From Streptomyces luteogriseus (GTDB taxonomy: Bacteria > Actinomycetota > Actinomycetes > Streptomycetales > Streptomycetaceae), in the NCBI RefSeq assembly GCF_014205055.1, contig NZ_JACHMS010000001.1:1240001-1304000 (forward strand): a DNA stretch of 64,000 nt. The letters are read 5' to 3'. The notes under the pieces are model-generated. The model searched no databases. It saw only the letters and a list, made by a program, of their open reading frames with translations, and was not told the origin of the DNA. Shown here piece after piece: positions 9,142-17,326 of the stretch. Both the position numbers and the translations under genes were made by a program. How positions within the stretch are numbered: the first letter of the stretch is position 1; the number at the start of each line of letters is the position of its first letter.

Positions 9142-10935
9142 TCAGACGGACTGGATGGCACGGAGCACGTCGACGAGTCCGTGGCCCTGGAAGTGACGTT
9201 CGCGAGCGAGGTCCGTGGCCGTGGCGCAGAGGATCTCCTTCACGCGTTCCGGGCGGCCGAGCAGCTCCCGGTGGCGGGCCAGCAGCATGGCCGCGGCTCC
9301 GCTGACATGGGCCGCCGCCTGGCTGGTTCCGTGCATGGCGGCGATGCCCTCGCCGGGGATGGGGCCGTCGATGTCCTCCCCCGGCGCCACGAGGTCCGGC
9401 TTGGGCCGCCCATCCCCGGTGGGGCCCCGGCTGGAGAAGTAACTGACGCCATGGCGGTGCGGGTTGCTGCGGTGGGTGGAGCCGACGGTGATGACGGAAT
9501 CCGCGTTTCCGGGGTCGGAGATGCTGATGTCCCGGTAGTCGGCGCCCACGGTCCGCGCGGTGCCCGCGAACCCCGCGTTGCCGGCCGCGGTGACGACCAC
9601 GACGCCCGACCGCGTCAGACGGTCGCATTCGACGCACACGGGAGTCCATCCGGTGGAGTGACTGGCCACGTCGTGCGGGACCGACAGGCTGATGTTGACC
9701 CCGGCGACGATGAACCGCCCGGCCTGCTCGTTGATGTGACGGATCGCCTGCAGCGCGGTGACGATGGAGAACTCGTCACCCCCTCCGTCGTCGTCGAGGA
9801 CTCGGAAGTCGTAGAGCCGGATGCGCGGGCAGATGCCGCGGAAGTCCAGCTCCGGCCACCAGCCGCCGATGATGCCGGCGATGTGGGTGCCGTGCTGGTC
9901 GCCGGGCGGTGGCCGTGGGGGCTGATCCGGGGGCGTGGTGGTCTCGACGGACGGCAGGGCGGCCGCCCAGTTGACCAAGCCGCCCACGAGCACGTCGGCG
10001 GAGAGTTTCTCCCGTACGCCGGTGAAGTCGAAGGAGCGGGCGATACGCGTCTCCAGTCGCTGCGGCGTCGGGCCGGTGGTGTCCCAGTCGTGGAAGGCGG
10101 GGTGCCGCGGATCGATACCGCTGTCGACCACGGCCCAGCCGATGGAGGCGGTGTCGACCGAGAAGACCTGCTCCGCCGCGTCGGCTTTGATCGTGCGGCG
10201 GGACCGTACGACCGCTCCGGTCGCGGGCCGGTTCGTCGTCACGGACACGACCGGATACTTCTGTCTCCGGTCGGCCACCCGCCCGGCGGGTGCGTGCGGC
10301 CGACGCACGGGGCCGGTGTCCACGACGACGGCGTCCAGCAGGTCGACCAGCACGTCGGTCACGGCCCGTTCCCTCGTCTCACCCCGGCCCAGGTCGGGCC
10401 GCGCGTTCCGCACGATGCGGTGCAGCAGCCTCAGCAGCCAGGTGACATGACGGCCGCGTTCCTGCCGGCGCTCCATGCTGTCGTGGATCTCGCTGGTGGC
10501 AGGGGTCCTGACGTGTCCGGCGAGGGCTGCTTCGATGCCTTCGGCCCCACCGTTCCGGGCGAGTTCGTGGGCGACACGCACCGCACCGGCCAGACTGGTC
10601 AGGGGCAGGACGTCGCTGACGAGCTCCTTCAGAGTCAGCTGTGCCGCCACGAAGCTGCCGGCGGCGATCGGACGGCACTTCTCCATCAGCCCGCGGTTCT
10701 GGAAACGCTCCAGCACCTGCTCGACGCCGAACTCCTCACGGATCGCGAGGATCAGGTCCTGCCGTCCCCGCTCTCCCGTCCGGGCCACGGGCCCCGGGCC
10801 GTCGGCGTCCCCCCGCGAGGACGGCGGCTGGGCGAACGCCAGCCACACGTCGAAGTGCACGGGGCAGTGGGTGGCCCACAGGACAGGGACGGGACCCTCC
10901 CCGTAGAACACCGCTGAGAGGTCGGCTGGGTCCAT
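9142..10935 (-). CDS. Cytoplasmic S8 (subtilisin-like) serine peptidase with long N-terminal region
   Basis: A 597-residue protein. The C-terminal two thirds is a peptidase S8 domain with an intact triad: Asp271 (VVDSGID), His348 (HGTHIAGI) and Ser538 (MHGTSQAAAHVSG), plus oxyanion Asn453 (AAGNAGF). No signal peptide or pro-domain is evident, so it should act inside the cell. Residues 1-250 are unrecognised: a mostly helical region (LILAIREEFGVEQVLERFQN) followed by a basic linker. That region could sense a partner or trigger. The ATG at 10935 has GGGAG at -8 and the open frame further upstream looks spurious. It heads the protease-MBL-patatin unit. The 289 nt upstream hold no gene I can support. 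Confidence 0.9.
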   Translation of the reverse strand: MDPADLSAVFYGEGPVPVLWATHCPVHFDVWLAFAQPPSSRGDADGPGPVARTGERGRQDLILAIREEFGVEQVLERFQNRGLMEKCRPIAAGSFVAAQLTLKELVSDVLPLTSLAGAVRVAHELARNGGAEGIEAALAGHVRTPATSEIHDSMERRQERGRHVTWLLRLLHRIVRNARPDLGRGETRERAVTDVLVDLLDAVVVDTGPVRRPHAPAGRVADRRQKYPVVSVTTNRPATGAVVRSRRTIKADAAEQVFSVDTASIGWAVVDSGIDPRHPAFHDWDTTGPTPQRLETRIARSFDFTGVREKLSADVLVGGLVNWAAALPSVETTTPPDQPPRPPPGDQHGTHIAGIIGGWWPELDFRGICPRIRLYDFRVLDDDGGGDEFSIVTALQAIRHINEQAGRFIVAGVNISLSVPHDVASHSTGWTPVCVECDRLTRSGVVVVTAAGNAGFAGTARTVGADYRDISISDPGNADSVITVGSTHRSNPHRHGVSYFSSRGPTGDGRPKPDLVAPGEDIDGPIPGEGIAAMHGTSQAAAHVSGAAAMLLARHRELLGRPERVKEILCATATDLARERHFQGHGLVDVLRAIQSV

Positions 10936-11224
10936 GTGGACTCCCGGTGCGCGTGCGTGCGGCCCTGCACAAGGCGGTGGGAGACGGTGACAGCGGCCGG
11001 AGGGCCTGTCTTCATCCTCCGCCCTGGTCACGGGCGCTGCAACCGCACGGCCGGTCTGTGCCGCGCCTCCGGTCCGACCGCGTCCACGACGCCCGCACTC
11101 CCTCCGGATCTCGTCCTGGGGGATCCACTGGCGCGGGGTTCCGGCGGCGCGCTGACGCCGCATCAGGCACGGGCCGTGAGGTCGCGGTCACGGCAGGTGC
11201 GGGCGGGCCGGCTGACGGCGGCAC

Positions 11225-12301
11225 CTATGCCGTCGAGGGCGGCCCTCCCTCGTACGCCGCGAGCAGCACGCCCCGAACCCCCTCCACGGTCACCTCGCGG
11301 GGGTTGGCGTACGGCTCGCCCGCGGCCCGGGCCGCCGCCGGGGTCACATCGGCCTCCGCCAGGCCGAGTTCGGCCAGGGATCGCGGGGCGCCGAGGCGGC
11401 CGGCCAGGTCCCACAGGGCGCGGGGCACGTCATCGGTTTCGAGGGCGCGGCGCAGGACGGTCAACGCCCGCGGGGCCGCAGGGGCGTTGTGGGCGAGGGC
11501 GTAGGGCAGGACCACGGTGTGGGTCTCGGCGTGGGGCAGGCCGTGGGTGCCGCCGAGGACGTGGCACAGCTTGTGGTGCAGCCCCATCGTGGTGGCGCCG
11601 AGGCACGCTCCGCACAGCCATGCCGCGTACAGCGCCCGGCTGCGCGCGTCGAGGTCGTCCGGGTCGGCGGCCAGTCGCGGCAGGGCCTCTGCCATGGCCC
11701 GGACGCCTTCCTCGGCCATGAACGACACCAGCGGGGAGACGTCCGGGGCGTACAGCGCCTCGACGGCGTGCGCGAGCGCGTTGATCCCGCTGGTGACGGT
11801 CAGCGCTACCGGCAGGGAGAGGGTGAGCCGGGGGTCGTACACGACGCTGCGGGGCTGGACGACCGGGTCGCGGCCGGTGCGTTTGGCGCCGTCCTCGGTC
11901 AGGCCCCAGACCGGGGTCATCTCGGAGCCCGAGTAGGTCGACGGCACGGCGATCAGCGGAAGGCCGGTGCGCAGGGCGATCGCCTTGCCGAGCCCGATCG
12001 CGGAGCCGCCGCCGACCGCGACGCAGCCGTCCGCCCCGGCCGCCCGGACGGCGGCTACGGCCCGGTCGGCGTCCTCGACGGGCACGTGCATCCGAGCCTC
12101 GGCGTGCACTCCCGCGCAACTGTCGCCGAGCGCGTCCGCGACGGCCCGGGCCACGCGTTCGCCCCGGCTGCCGCAGACGACGAGCAGCCGGCTCAGACCC
12201 AGGCGCGCCGCCTCCCCCGGGGTCGCGGTGACGGCGGCGCCGGGCCGGAACACGACCCGCACCGGTCGGGTCTCGTACGTGAACTCCTTCTGGTACGTCA
12301 T
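11225..12301 (-). CDS. Maleylacetate reductase
   Basis: A 358-residue iron-type alcohol dehydrogenase of the maleylacetate reductase subgroup. It reduces maleylacetate to 3-oxoadipate with NAD(P)H, the last special step of the hydroxyquinol route. Visible motifs are the nucleotide-binding AVGGGSAIGLGKAIA, VPSTYSGSEMTPVWG, and the metal-site His region GLHHKLCHVLGGTHGLPHAETH. The start overlaps the dioxygenase stop by 4 nt (ATGA), so the genes are coupled. An apparent 597-aa ORF running further upstream is only the antisense shadow of the dioxygenase region. Confidence 0.93.
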   Translation of the reverse strand: MTYQKEFTYETRPVRVVFRPGAAVTATPGEAARLGLSRLLVVCGSRGERVARAVADALGDSCAGVHAEARMHVPVEDADRAVAAVRAAGADGCVAVGGGSAIGLGKAIALRTGLPLIAVPSTYSGSEMTPVWGLTEDGAKRTGRDPVVQPRSVVYDPRLTLSLPVALTVTSGINALAHAVEALYAPDVSPLVSFMAEEGVRAMAEALPRLAADPDDLDARSRALYAAWLCGACLGATTMGLHHKLCHVLGGTHGLPHAETHTVVLPYALAHNAPAAPRALTVLRRALETDDVPRALWDLAGRLGAPRSLAELGLAEADVTPAAARAAGEPYANPREVTVEGVRGVLLAAYEGGPPSTA

Positions 12302-13167
12302 GCGGTCCGCTCCAGGACGAGGTCGAAGCGGGCGTGCCGGAAGGGGTTCCGCACGCCGAACTCCCGGGCCAGGGAGGGGTCGTCGGTCTCGGCGAAGTCC
12401 TGGACCAGGCTCCGCTTCACGGCGAACACCGCGTCGGAGTCGAGGTAGTCGCCGCCGGCCACGAAGATGTGTGTGGTGACGGGCGTGTGGCCCTCGGCCG
12501 TGGCGATGAAGTGGATGTGCGCGGGGCGGTAGGGGTGCCGTCCGGTCGCGCGCAGCAGCGCTCCCACGGGGCCGTCGGTGGGGATGGGGTACGCCGCCGG
12601 GACGCAGGTGCGGAACCAGAAGCGGCCATCGGTGTCGGCGGTGAACAACCCGCGTCCGTTGCCCGCGGGCTGGACGCCGGGCTGCTGGACGTCGTAGAAA
12701 CCCTGGTCGTCGGCCTGCCATACGTCGACGACGGCGCCGGGCAGCGGGGTGCCGTCGGCGGATCGCACCCGGCCGCTGACGACGCACTTCTCGCCACCGC
12801 CGACCAGGTCGATGTCGTCGCCGAGCGCCCGGACGGGCGACTCGGTCATGTGGAAGGGGCCGAGCACGGTCGACTCGGTGGCGCCCGCCGCGCGCTCGCC
12901 GCCCAGCGTCTCCACCAGCATCGACAGGCCCAGCACGTCCGACAGCAGGATGAACTCCTGCCGGGTGTCGGTACACATCTGCCCGGTCGCGGTCAGGAAG
13001 TCGATCGCCCGTTCCCACTCGTCCTGGGTGAGACGGGTCTCGCGCGCGAAGTCGTGCAGATGGCGGACGAGGCCGGTGAGCAGTTCACGCAGCCTGGGGT
13101 CGGCGGTCCCGCGCAGGCTGGCGAGGGCCTGCTCGGTGACGCCGGCCCTGGTCGCATCGGTGGTCAT
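12298..13167 (-). CDS. Hydroxyquinol 1,2-dioxygenase (intradiol)
   Basis: A 289-residue intradiol ring-cleavage dioxygenase. It has an N-terminal helical dimerisation domain (ERAIDFLTATGQMCTDTRQE) and a catalytic beta-sandwich. The Fe(III) ligands are in DDQGFYDVQQ (Tyr), HPYRPAHIHF (Tyr and His) and the second His of HIHF. The substrate assignment to 1,2,4-trihydroxybenzene, giving maleylacetate, rests on overall similarity and on the adjacent maleylacetate reductase. It is the second catabolic gene after the monooxygenase, with a 117-nt gap that contains a tiny ORF. Confidence 0.92.
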   Translation of the reverse strand: MTTDATRAGVTEQALASLRGTADPRLRELLTGLVRHLHDFARETRLTQDEWERAIDFLTATGQMCTDTRQEFILLSDVLGLSMLVETLGGERAAGATESTVLGPFHMTESPVRALGDDIDLVGGGEKCVVSGRVRSADGTPLPGAVVDVWQADDQGFYDVQQPGVQPAGNGRGLFTADTDGRFWFRTCVPAAYPIPTDGPVGALLRATGRHPYRPAHIHFIATAEGHTPVTTHIFVAGGDYLDSDAVFAVKRSLVQDFAETDDPSLAREFGVRNPFRHARFDLVLERTA

Positions 13168-13196
13168 CCCGGCTCCTCGTCGTCGACGTCCGCTTC

Positions 13197-13274
13197 TTAC
13201 AGCTTTTTCGCTGCTTCCAGAGCTTCGGGTTCCGGCAGCTCTTCCGCTGTTTCCATCGCTTCCGCTGCTTCCAT
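13197..13274 (-). CDS. Tiny Glu/Ala-rich ORF (25 aa) inside the hydroxyquinol operon
   Basis: It encodes MEAAEAMETAEELPEPEALE followed by AAKKL, beginning 10 nt after the monooxygenase stop and ending 29 nt before the dioxygenase start. Its codons (GAA, GCT, AAA) are far more AT-rich than the neighbours, and the DNA is built from near-repeats of GAAGCAGCGGAAGC. No Shine-Dalgarno sequence is evident. It may be a coupled micropeptide, or non-coding repeat spacer. Low confidence that it is translated. Confidence 0.3.
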   Translation of the reverse strand: MEAAEAMETAEELPEPEALEAAKKL

Positions 13275-13284
13275 GATGGCGCGG

Positions 13285-15033
13285 TCAGGCGTGCCCGAGG
13301 ATCCGCCGCAGCGCGTGCGCGAGCAGTGCTCCGGCGTCCGCGCCGGCGGAGGCGTGCCGGAAGGCGACGAAACCGTCCGGACGTACCAGGAGGGCGCCCG
13401 CGTCGGGGATCTCACGCAGCCGCGCCCAGTCGCCGTACGGGTCCTCGCACTGCTGCCCCGGGCCGATCACCACCGTGGCGATCTCCACCTCCTGCTCCTC
13501 GGCCGCCCGCACCCAGGCCTCTCCCCCGATGCCGGTCAGCAGGGTGAAGCGGCCCCGGCCGACGGTGTCGAGGGTCGAGAGCGTGCGGGTACCGGAGGTG
13601 ATCCAGGCGTGCGGGAGCCGGGCGCCGGGGCGGGAGGACGGCTGGTGGTACAGCTCGGGGTCGCGGGCGAAGCCGGGGTCGGGTGTGCCGTCCGGGACGA
13701 TCGCGGCGGAACTCCCGGCGTCATAGCGCTGGTTGAGGTCGACGCCGTGCGCGTTGAACTCGTAGGCCTTGAAGGCGATCGCCTCCCGCAGTGCGGCCCG
13801 CTGCTTCTCGGCGGCCTCGGTGGCGTCCTTGCGGGCGGCGATGTTGGCCCACAGCTGCTCGGGGGTCTGCGGGGAGAGCCCGTCGAGGGCCTCGAAGACG
13901 GGGGCGGTCTCGCGAATGGAGCGGTTGGCGCGGGTGACGATCTGCCGGCCGACCGGGGCGCGCTCGGCGGTGTAGCTGTCGAGCAGCCGGGGGTGGGCGG
14001 TGCCGTCGAGGACGAGTTTGAGCTTCCAGGCGAGGTTGTAGGCGTCCTGGATCGAGGTGTTGGAGCCGAGGCCGTTGGACGGAGGATGCCGGTGCACGGC
14101 GTCGCCGGCGCAGAAGACCCGGCCGTTGGCGTACGTCTCGGCGTACATCTCGTTGACGGTCCACGCCGAGGACGACTTGACGGTCACGGGGACGTCGTCG
14201 TCGCCGACGAGTGCCCGGACGATCGACTCGGCGTACTCGGTGGTCAGGTCGGGCGCGCCGGCGTTCACGTCGTAGCCCCAGACGATCAGCCACTCGTTCC
14301 AGGGGCGCACACAGCGCACCAGGCCCGCGCCGATGCCGCCGACCGTCGCACCCGGGGCGAGGACCCAGTAGAGGGTGGACGGCCGGTGGGCGGTGTACCG
14401 GGCGAGATCCGCCTCGAAGACGATGTTGATGCTGCCGGCCACGCCCATCTGACCCCCCATCGGCAGCCCGGCGTCCTCGGCGACCTTCGATCGTCCGCCG
14501 TCGGCGCCGATCAGGTACTTGGCCCGGATCTCGTACGTGTCCCCGCGCAGCCGGTCGCGGACGAGGGCGGTGACGCCGTCGGCGTCCTGCGTGTGGGAGA
14601 GGTACTCGTTCTGGAAACGGAGCCGGGTGCCGCGGGCGACGGCCGCGTTCACGAGGACCGGCTCCATGAGGTGCTGCGGCATGTCGCACATACGCGTGGG
14701 GCTGGCGAGTTCGTGCTCGGCCTGCACCAGCGGGTCGTTGCCCCAGGAGCGCACCCGGCCCAGTTCCTCGCCCGCCAGGCTCGTGCAGAACGTCGTGTTG
14801 CCCATCAGGTGCTGAGGGGTGGCCTGCGCGATGACCTCCTGCTCCACGCCGAGGTCGCGCAGCACCTCCATGGTGCGCTGGTTGGTGATGTGGGCGCGGG
14901 GTGTGTCGGCGAGGCTCGCGTAGCGGGTCACCACGATGTTGGGGACACCGTAGGTGCTCAGGGCCAGCGCGGCCGAGGCACCGGCCGGGCCGCTGCCCAC
15001 GATCAGGACGTCGGTCTCGACGACGGTGGACAC
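13285..15033 (-). CDS. FAD-dependent aromatic monooxygenase (phenol/resorcinol hydroxylase type)
   Basis: A 582-residue class A flavoprotein hydroxylase. FAD-binding motifs are the N-terminal VLIVGSGPAGASAALAL, the DG motif YLIGADGGRSKVAEDAG and the GD motif VFCAGDAVHRHPPSNGLG, followed by a thioredoxin-like C-terminal domain as in phenol 2-monooxygenases. Given the two downstream genes it probably hydroxylates resorcinol or a related phenol to hydroxyquinol; the exact substrate is inferred. Start: the GTG at 15033 has CAGGAG at proper spacing; in-frame ATGs at 15081 and 15087 lack a site. First gene of the operon, divergent from the GAF-Fis regulator, with a perfect 8-bp palindrome in between. 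Confidence 0.88.
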   Translation of the reverse strand: MSTVVETDVLIVGSGPAGASAALALSTYGVPNIVVTRYASLADTPRAHITNQRTMEVLRDLGVEQEVIAQATPQHLMGNTTFCTSLAGEELGRVRSWGNDPLVQAEHELASPTRMCDMPQHLMEPVLVNAAVARGTRLRFQNEYLSHTQDADGVTALVRDRLRGDTYEIRAKYLIGADGGRSKVAEDAGLPMGGQMGVAGSINIVFEADLARYTAHRPSTLYWVLAPGATVGGIGAGLVRCVRPWNEWLIVWGYDVNAGAPDLTTEYAESIVRALVGDDDVPVTVKSSSAWTVNEMYAETYANGRVFCAGDAVHRHPPSNGLGSNTSIQDAYNLAWKLKLVLDGTAHPRLLDSYTAERAPVGRQIVTRANRSIRETAPVFEALDGLSPQTPEQLWANIAARKDATEAAEKQRAALREAIAFKAYEFNAHGVDLNQRYDAGSSAAIVPDGTPDPGFARDPELYHQPSSRPGARLPHAWITSGTRTLSTLDTVGRGRFTLLTGIGGEAWVRAAEEQEVEIATVVIGPGQQCEDPYGDWARLREIPDAGALLVRPDGFVAFRHASAGADAGALLAHALRRILGHA

Positions 15034-15108
15034 GGGCGCTCCTGTGGAAGGGGGTTCGGGCGGCGGACGCGGGACGTGCATGATCATGGGTGTCTTCGGC
15101 CGGACGCG

Positions 15109-15129
15109 GGTGTCTCATTACGAGACACC
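15109..15129. promoter_or_regulatory. Operator-like palindrome GGTGTCTC-ATTAC-GAGACACC
   Basis: A perfect 8-bp inverted repeat with a 5-nt spacer, in the 256-nt region between the divergent monooxygenase and regulator genes, 76-96 nt upstream of the monooxygenase GTG. The core matches the site at 5805-5821. The likely binder is the Fis-type regulator encoded next to it. Confidence 0.65.
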
Positions 15130-15289
15130 GGAGTGTCGGCGATGGGCGGCCCTCGGGCGCCCGATGGTGAGAGTGGTCGGCGAAGGCCGGGGCGGGCCTC
15201 TTTGCGTAACACCGGGCCGTCCGCGAAACGCGGGGTCGGGACCCGCGGTTGTTTCTTGTTCAATTGAGCCCGCTACGGTGGGACGTGCC

Positions 15290-17008
15290 GTGACCACCAC
15301 AGATGCCTCCCCCGCAGCCACCACCGCCCGGCCCTCACTGCGCGTCGCCCGCGAGCGGTTCCTGTCGGGGCGTCCGCTGCCCCAGGGCGTGCCGGAGGAG
15401 GTCGTCGCGGCGTGGCGGCGGGCCCGGTTCTTCGGCGTGCCGCACGACTTGGAGGAGTCGGTGGCGTCTCCTCCGCTCTCCGGAGAGTCGACGCTGCTCG
15501 GCGCCGCCCGGCCGGTGCTCGACCGGATCGTCCCCGCCCTGGGCGTGGGCGGGTCCCTGCTCGTGCTGACCGACGAGCGGCTGCGGGTGCTGTGGACGGC
15601 CGGGAGCGTCCCCGGGCTCGGCGCGTGCACCGGCCTGTCGGAGCAGGAGGTCGGCCACAACAGCGCGGCCCTCGCCCTGCGCACCCGGAGCCGGGCCGAG
15701 GTACACGGACCCGAGCACTTCCTCGACCGGTGGCAGGACGTCTCCGCGGTCAGCGTCCCGGTGCTCGGGCCGGAGAACGGACACGTGCTGGGCACCCTGA
15801 CGGTCGCGTCACGGCTGTGCACCGCCGGACCGCCGCATCCGCAGGCGGCCTTCGCCGAGGCGACGGTCGCGGCGGTCGAGACGGAACTGCGGGCCCGGGC
15901 CGGGCAGGGCGAGCGGGCGTTGCTGGATGCCTACGTGCGCGCGGCGCGCGGGCCGGATCGGGCCGTGGCGGCACTCGACGGCCGCAACCGGCTGGTCAGC
16001 GACGCGGCGCAGCGGCTGCTGACGCCCGAGGTGCTGGGAGTGCTGGAGCGCGCGGCGGCCGGCGCACGGCACCGGGACGTCACGGGCGTGGTGCGATTGC
16101 CGGACGGAGCCGGGTGCACGGCGCGGGTCACACCGGTACGCCTGGACGGCAGGACGATCGGGATCGTGACCGCCCTGGAGCCGCTCGACGATCCGGCACC
16201 GGCTGCGCCGGTCCCGCCCCCGCCGGTCACCCTGACCGGTTCCTCGGTCCCCTGGCGCCACGCCGTCGGACGGGCCGCCGAGCTGATGCGCTCCAGGGAG
16301 CCCCTGCTGCTGACCGGCGAGCGCGGAACCGGCAAGTCCGCACTGGCGCGGGAGCTGTTCGGCCCGGACCCCGTCCAGGTGGCCGACGCGGCGCGGGACG
16401 CCGGACTCGACCAGGCCCTGTCCGCGTGGCGGCCCGACGGGCTCCTCCTGCTCCGCCACGCCGAGCGCCTCGCGCAGCCCGGGGTGGCCGCGCTCAACTC
16501 CCTGCTGGACCAGCACCCGGACACCCGGCTGCTGGTCACCTACACGCCCGGCGCCCCGGCCGGCCCCTGCCTCCAGCGCCTGCTGGACAAGCTGTCGGCC
16601 CGCTCCGTGACCCTGCCGCCGCTGCGGGAACGCACCGAGGACATACGGGAGCTCCTGCCCGTCCTCACCCCCCGCCCGGCGCCCGGACAACCCCCGCTGA
16701 CCTGGACATTGGACGCCCTGCGCGCGCTCGAGGCGTACCCGTGGCCCGGGAACGTCACCGAGCTGGCCCATGTCGTACGGGCCCTCGCGGAGCACCGGCG
16801 GGTGACCGGGCCGGTCCGCCGCGCGGAGCTGCCGGACGCCGTCCGGGAAGGACCGGCCGCCCGCCCGCTCAGCCCGATGGAGCACGCCGAGCGCGCGGCG
16901 ATCCTGGAGGCGCTGCGCCGCCACGGCGGCAACAAGGCACGCACGGCGGTCGCGCTCGGGATCGGCCGGGCCACGCTGTACCGCAAGCTGCGGGAGTACC
17001 GGCGCTGA
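15290..17008 (+). CDS. GAF-AAA-Fis transcriptional regulator (NtrC-like architecture without GAFTGA)
   Basis: A 572-residue regulator. The N-terminal half is GAF-like (sensor; LLVLTDERLRVLWTAG, EQEVGHNSAALALRTR). A reduced AAA+ domain has Walker A GERGTGKS at 343-350, and the C-terminus is a Fis-type helix-turn-helix (ERAAILEALRRHGGNKARTA). The GAFTGA loop needed to contact sigma-54 is absent, as expected in Streptomyces, which lack RpoN; it must act on another holoenzyme or as a repressor. It is divergent from the hydroxyquinol operon, so a phenolic effector is likely. Start GTG at 15290 was chosen because conserved sequence begins there; the ribosome site (GGTGGGA) is weak. Confidence 0.85.
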   Translation: MTTTDASPAATTARPSLRVARERFLSGRPLPQGVPEEVVAAWRRARFFGVPHDLEESVASPPLSGESTLLGAARPVLDRIVPALGVGGSLLVLTDERLRVLWTAGSVPGLGACTGLSEQEVGHNSAALALRTRSRAEVHGPEHFLDRWQDVSAVSVPVLGPENGHVLGTLTVASRLCTAGPPHPQAAFAEATVAAVETELRARAGQGERALLDAYVRAARGPDRAVAALDGRNRLVSDAAQRLLTPEVLGVLERAAAGARHRDVTGVVRLPDGAGCTARVTPVRLDGRTIGIVTALEPLDDPAPAAPVPPPPVTLTGSSVPWRHAVGRAAELMRSREPLLLTGERGTGKSALARELFGPDPVQVADAARDAGLDQALSAWRPDGLLLLRHAERLAQPGVAALNSLLDQHPDTRLLVTYTPGAPAGPCLQRLLDKLSARSVTLPPLRERTEDIRELLPVLTPRPAPGQPPLTWTLDALRALEAYPWPGNVTELAHVVRALAEHRRVTGPVRRAELPDAVREGPAARPLSPMEHAERAAILEALRRHGGNKARTAVALGIGRATLYRKLREYRR

Positions 17009-17053
17009 GGCGAAGGCCGAGACGCGGGCTGCGGCGGAGGGGGTGACGCACGA

Positions 17054-17094
17054 CAGCTCGGGCGGGCCGAGAAGATCTCGACCCGCCCGAGCTG
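17054..17094. terminator. Terminator hairpin between regulator and tRNA
   Basis: A perfect 13-bp stem (17054-17066 with 17082-17094) with additional pairing inside the loop. It lies just beyond the 3' ends of both the regulator gene and the opposite-strand tRNA-Leu, so it can serve both. Confidence 0.8.
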
Positions 17095-17099
17095 ATCTG

Positions 17100-17184
17100 T
17101 GTCCGAGGGGGGACTTGAACCCCCACGCCCGATAAAGGGCACTAGCACCTCAAGCTAGCGCGTCTGCCATTCCGCCACCCGGAC
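17100..17184 (-). tRNA. tRNA-Leu (anticodon GAG)
   Basis: An 85-nt tRNA on the minus strand. The 7-bp acceptor stem pairs GTCCGGG with CTCGGAC (one G-U), the anticodon stem is CTAGC/GCTAG around loop TTGAGGT, giving anticodon GAG, and there is a long class II variable arm and GGTTCAAGTCC T-arm. CCA is not encoded. Confidence 0.95.
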
Positions 17185-17326
17185 CAGGTGTCTGCCGCCT
17201 TGCCAGGGGTGTTCCCCGCGGCGACACGGACAACAATACCAAGCTTTCGGAGTGCCTTTCACCTGCGTTTCCATCCGCCTGGCGGGGGTCCGGGACCTCG
17301 CGGTCCCATACCTCTAGGGTCACACC

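Noticed and set aside
12302..13018. Extension of the maleylacetate reductase frame into a 597-aa protein
   Set aside because: The extra part is Arg-rich shadow sequence of the dioxygenase gene; the true ATG overlaps the dioxygenase stop by 4 nt and begins the conserved sequence.
15109..15129. Rho-independent terminator
   Set aside because: The stem is short, the site is upstream of both divergent genes, and the sequence recurs at 5805-5821 as an operator-like motif.
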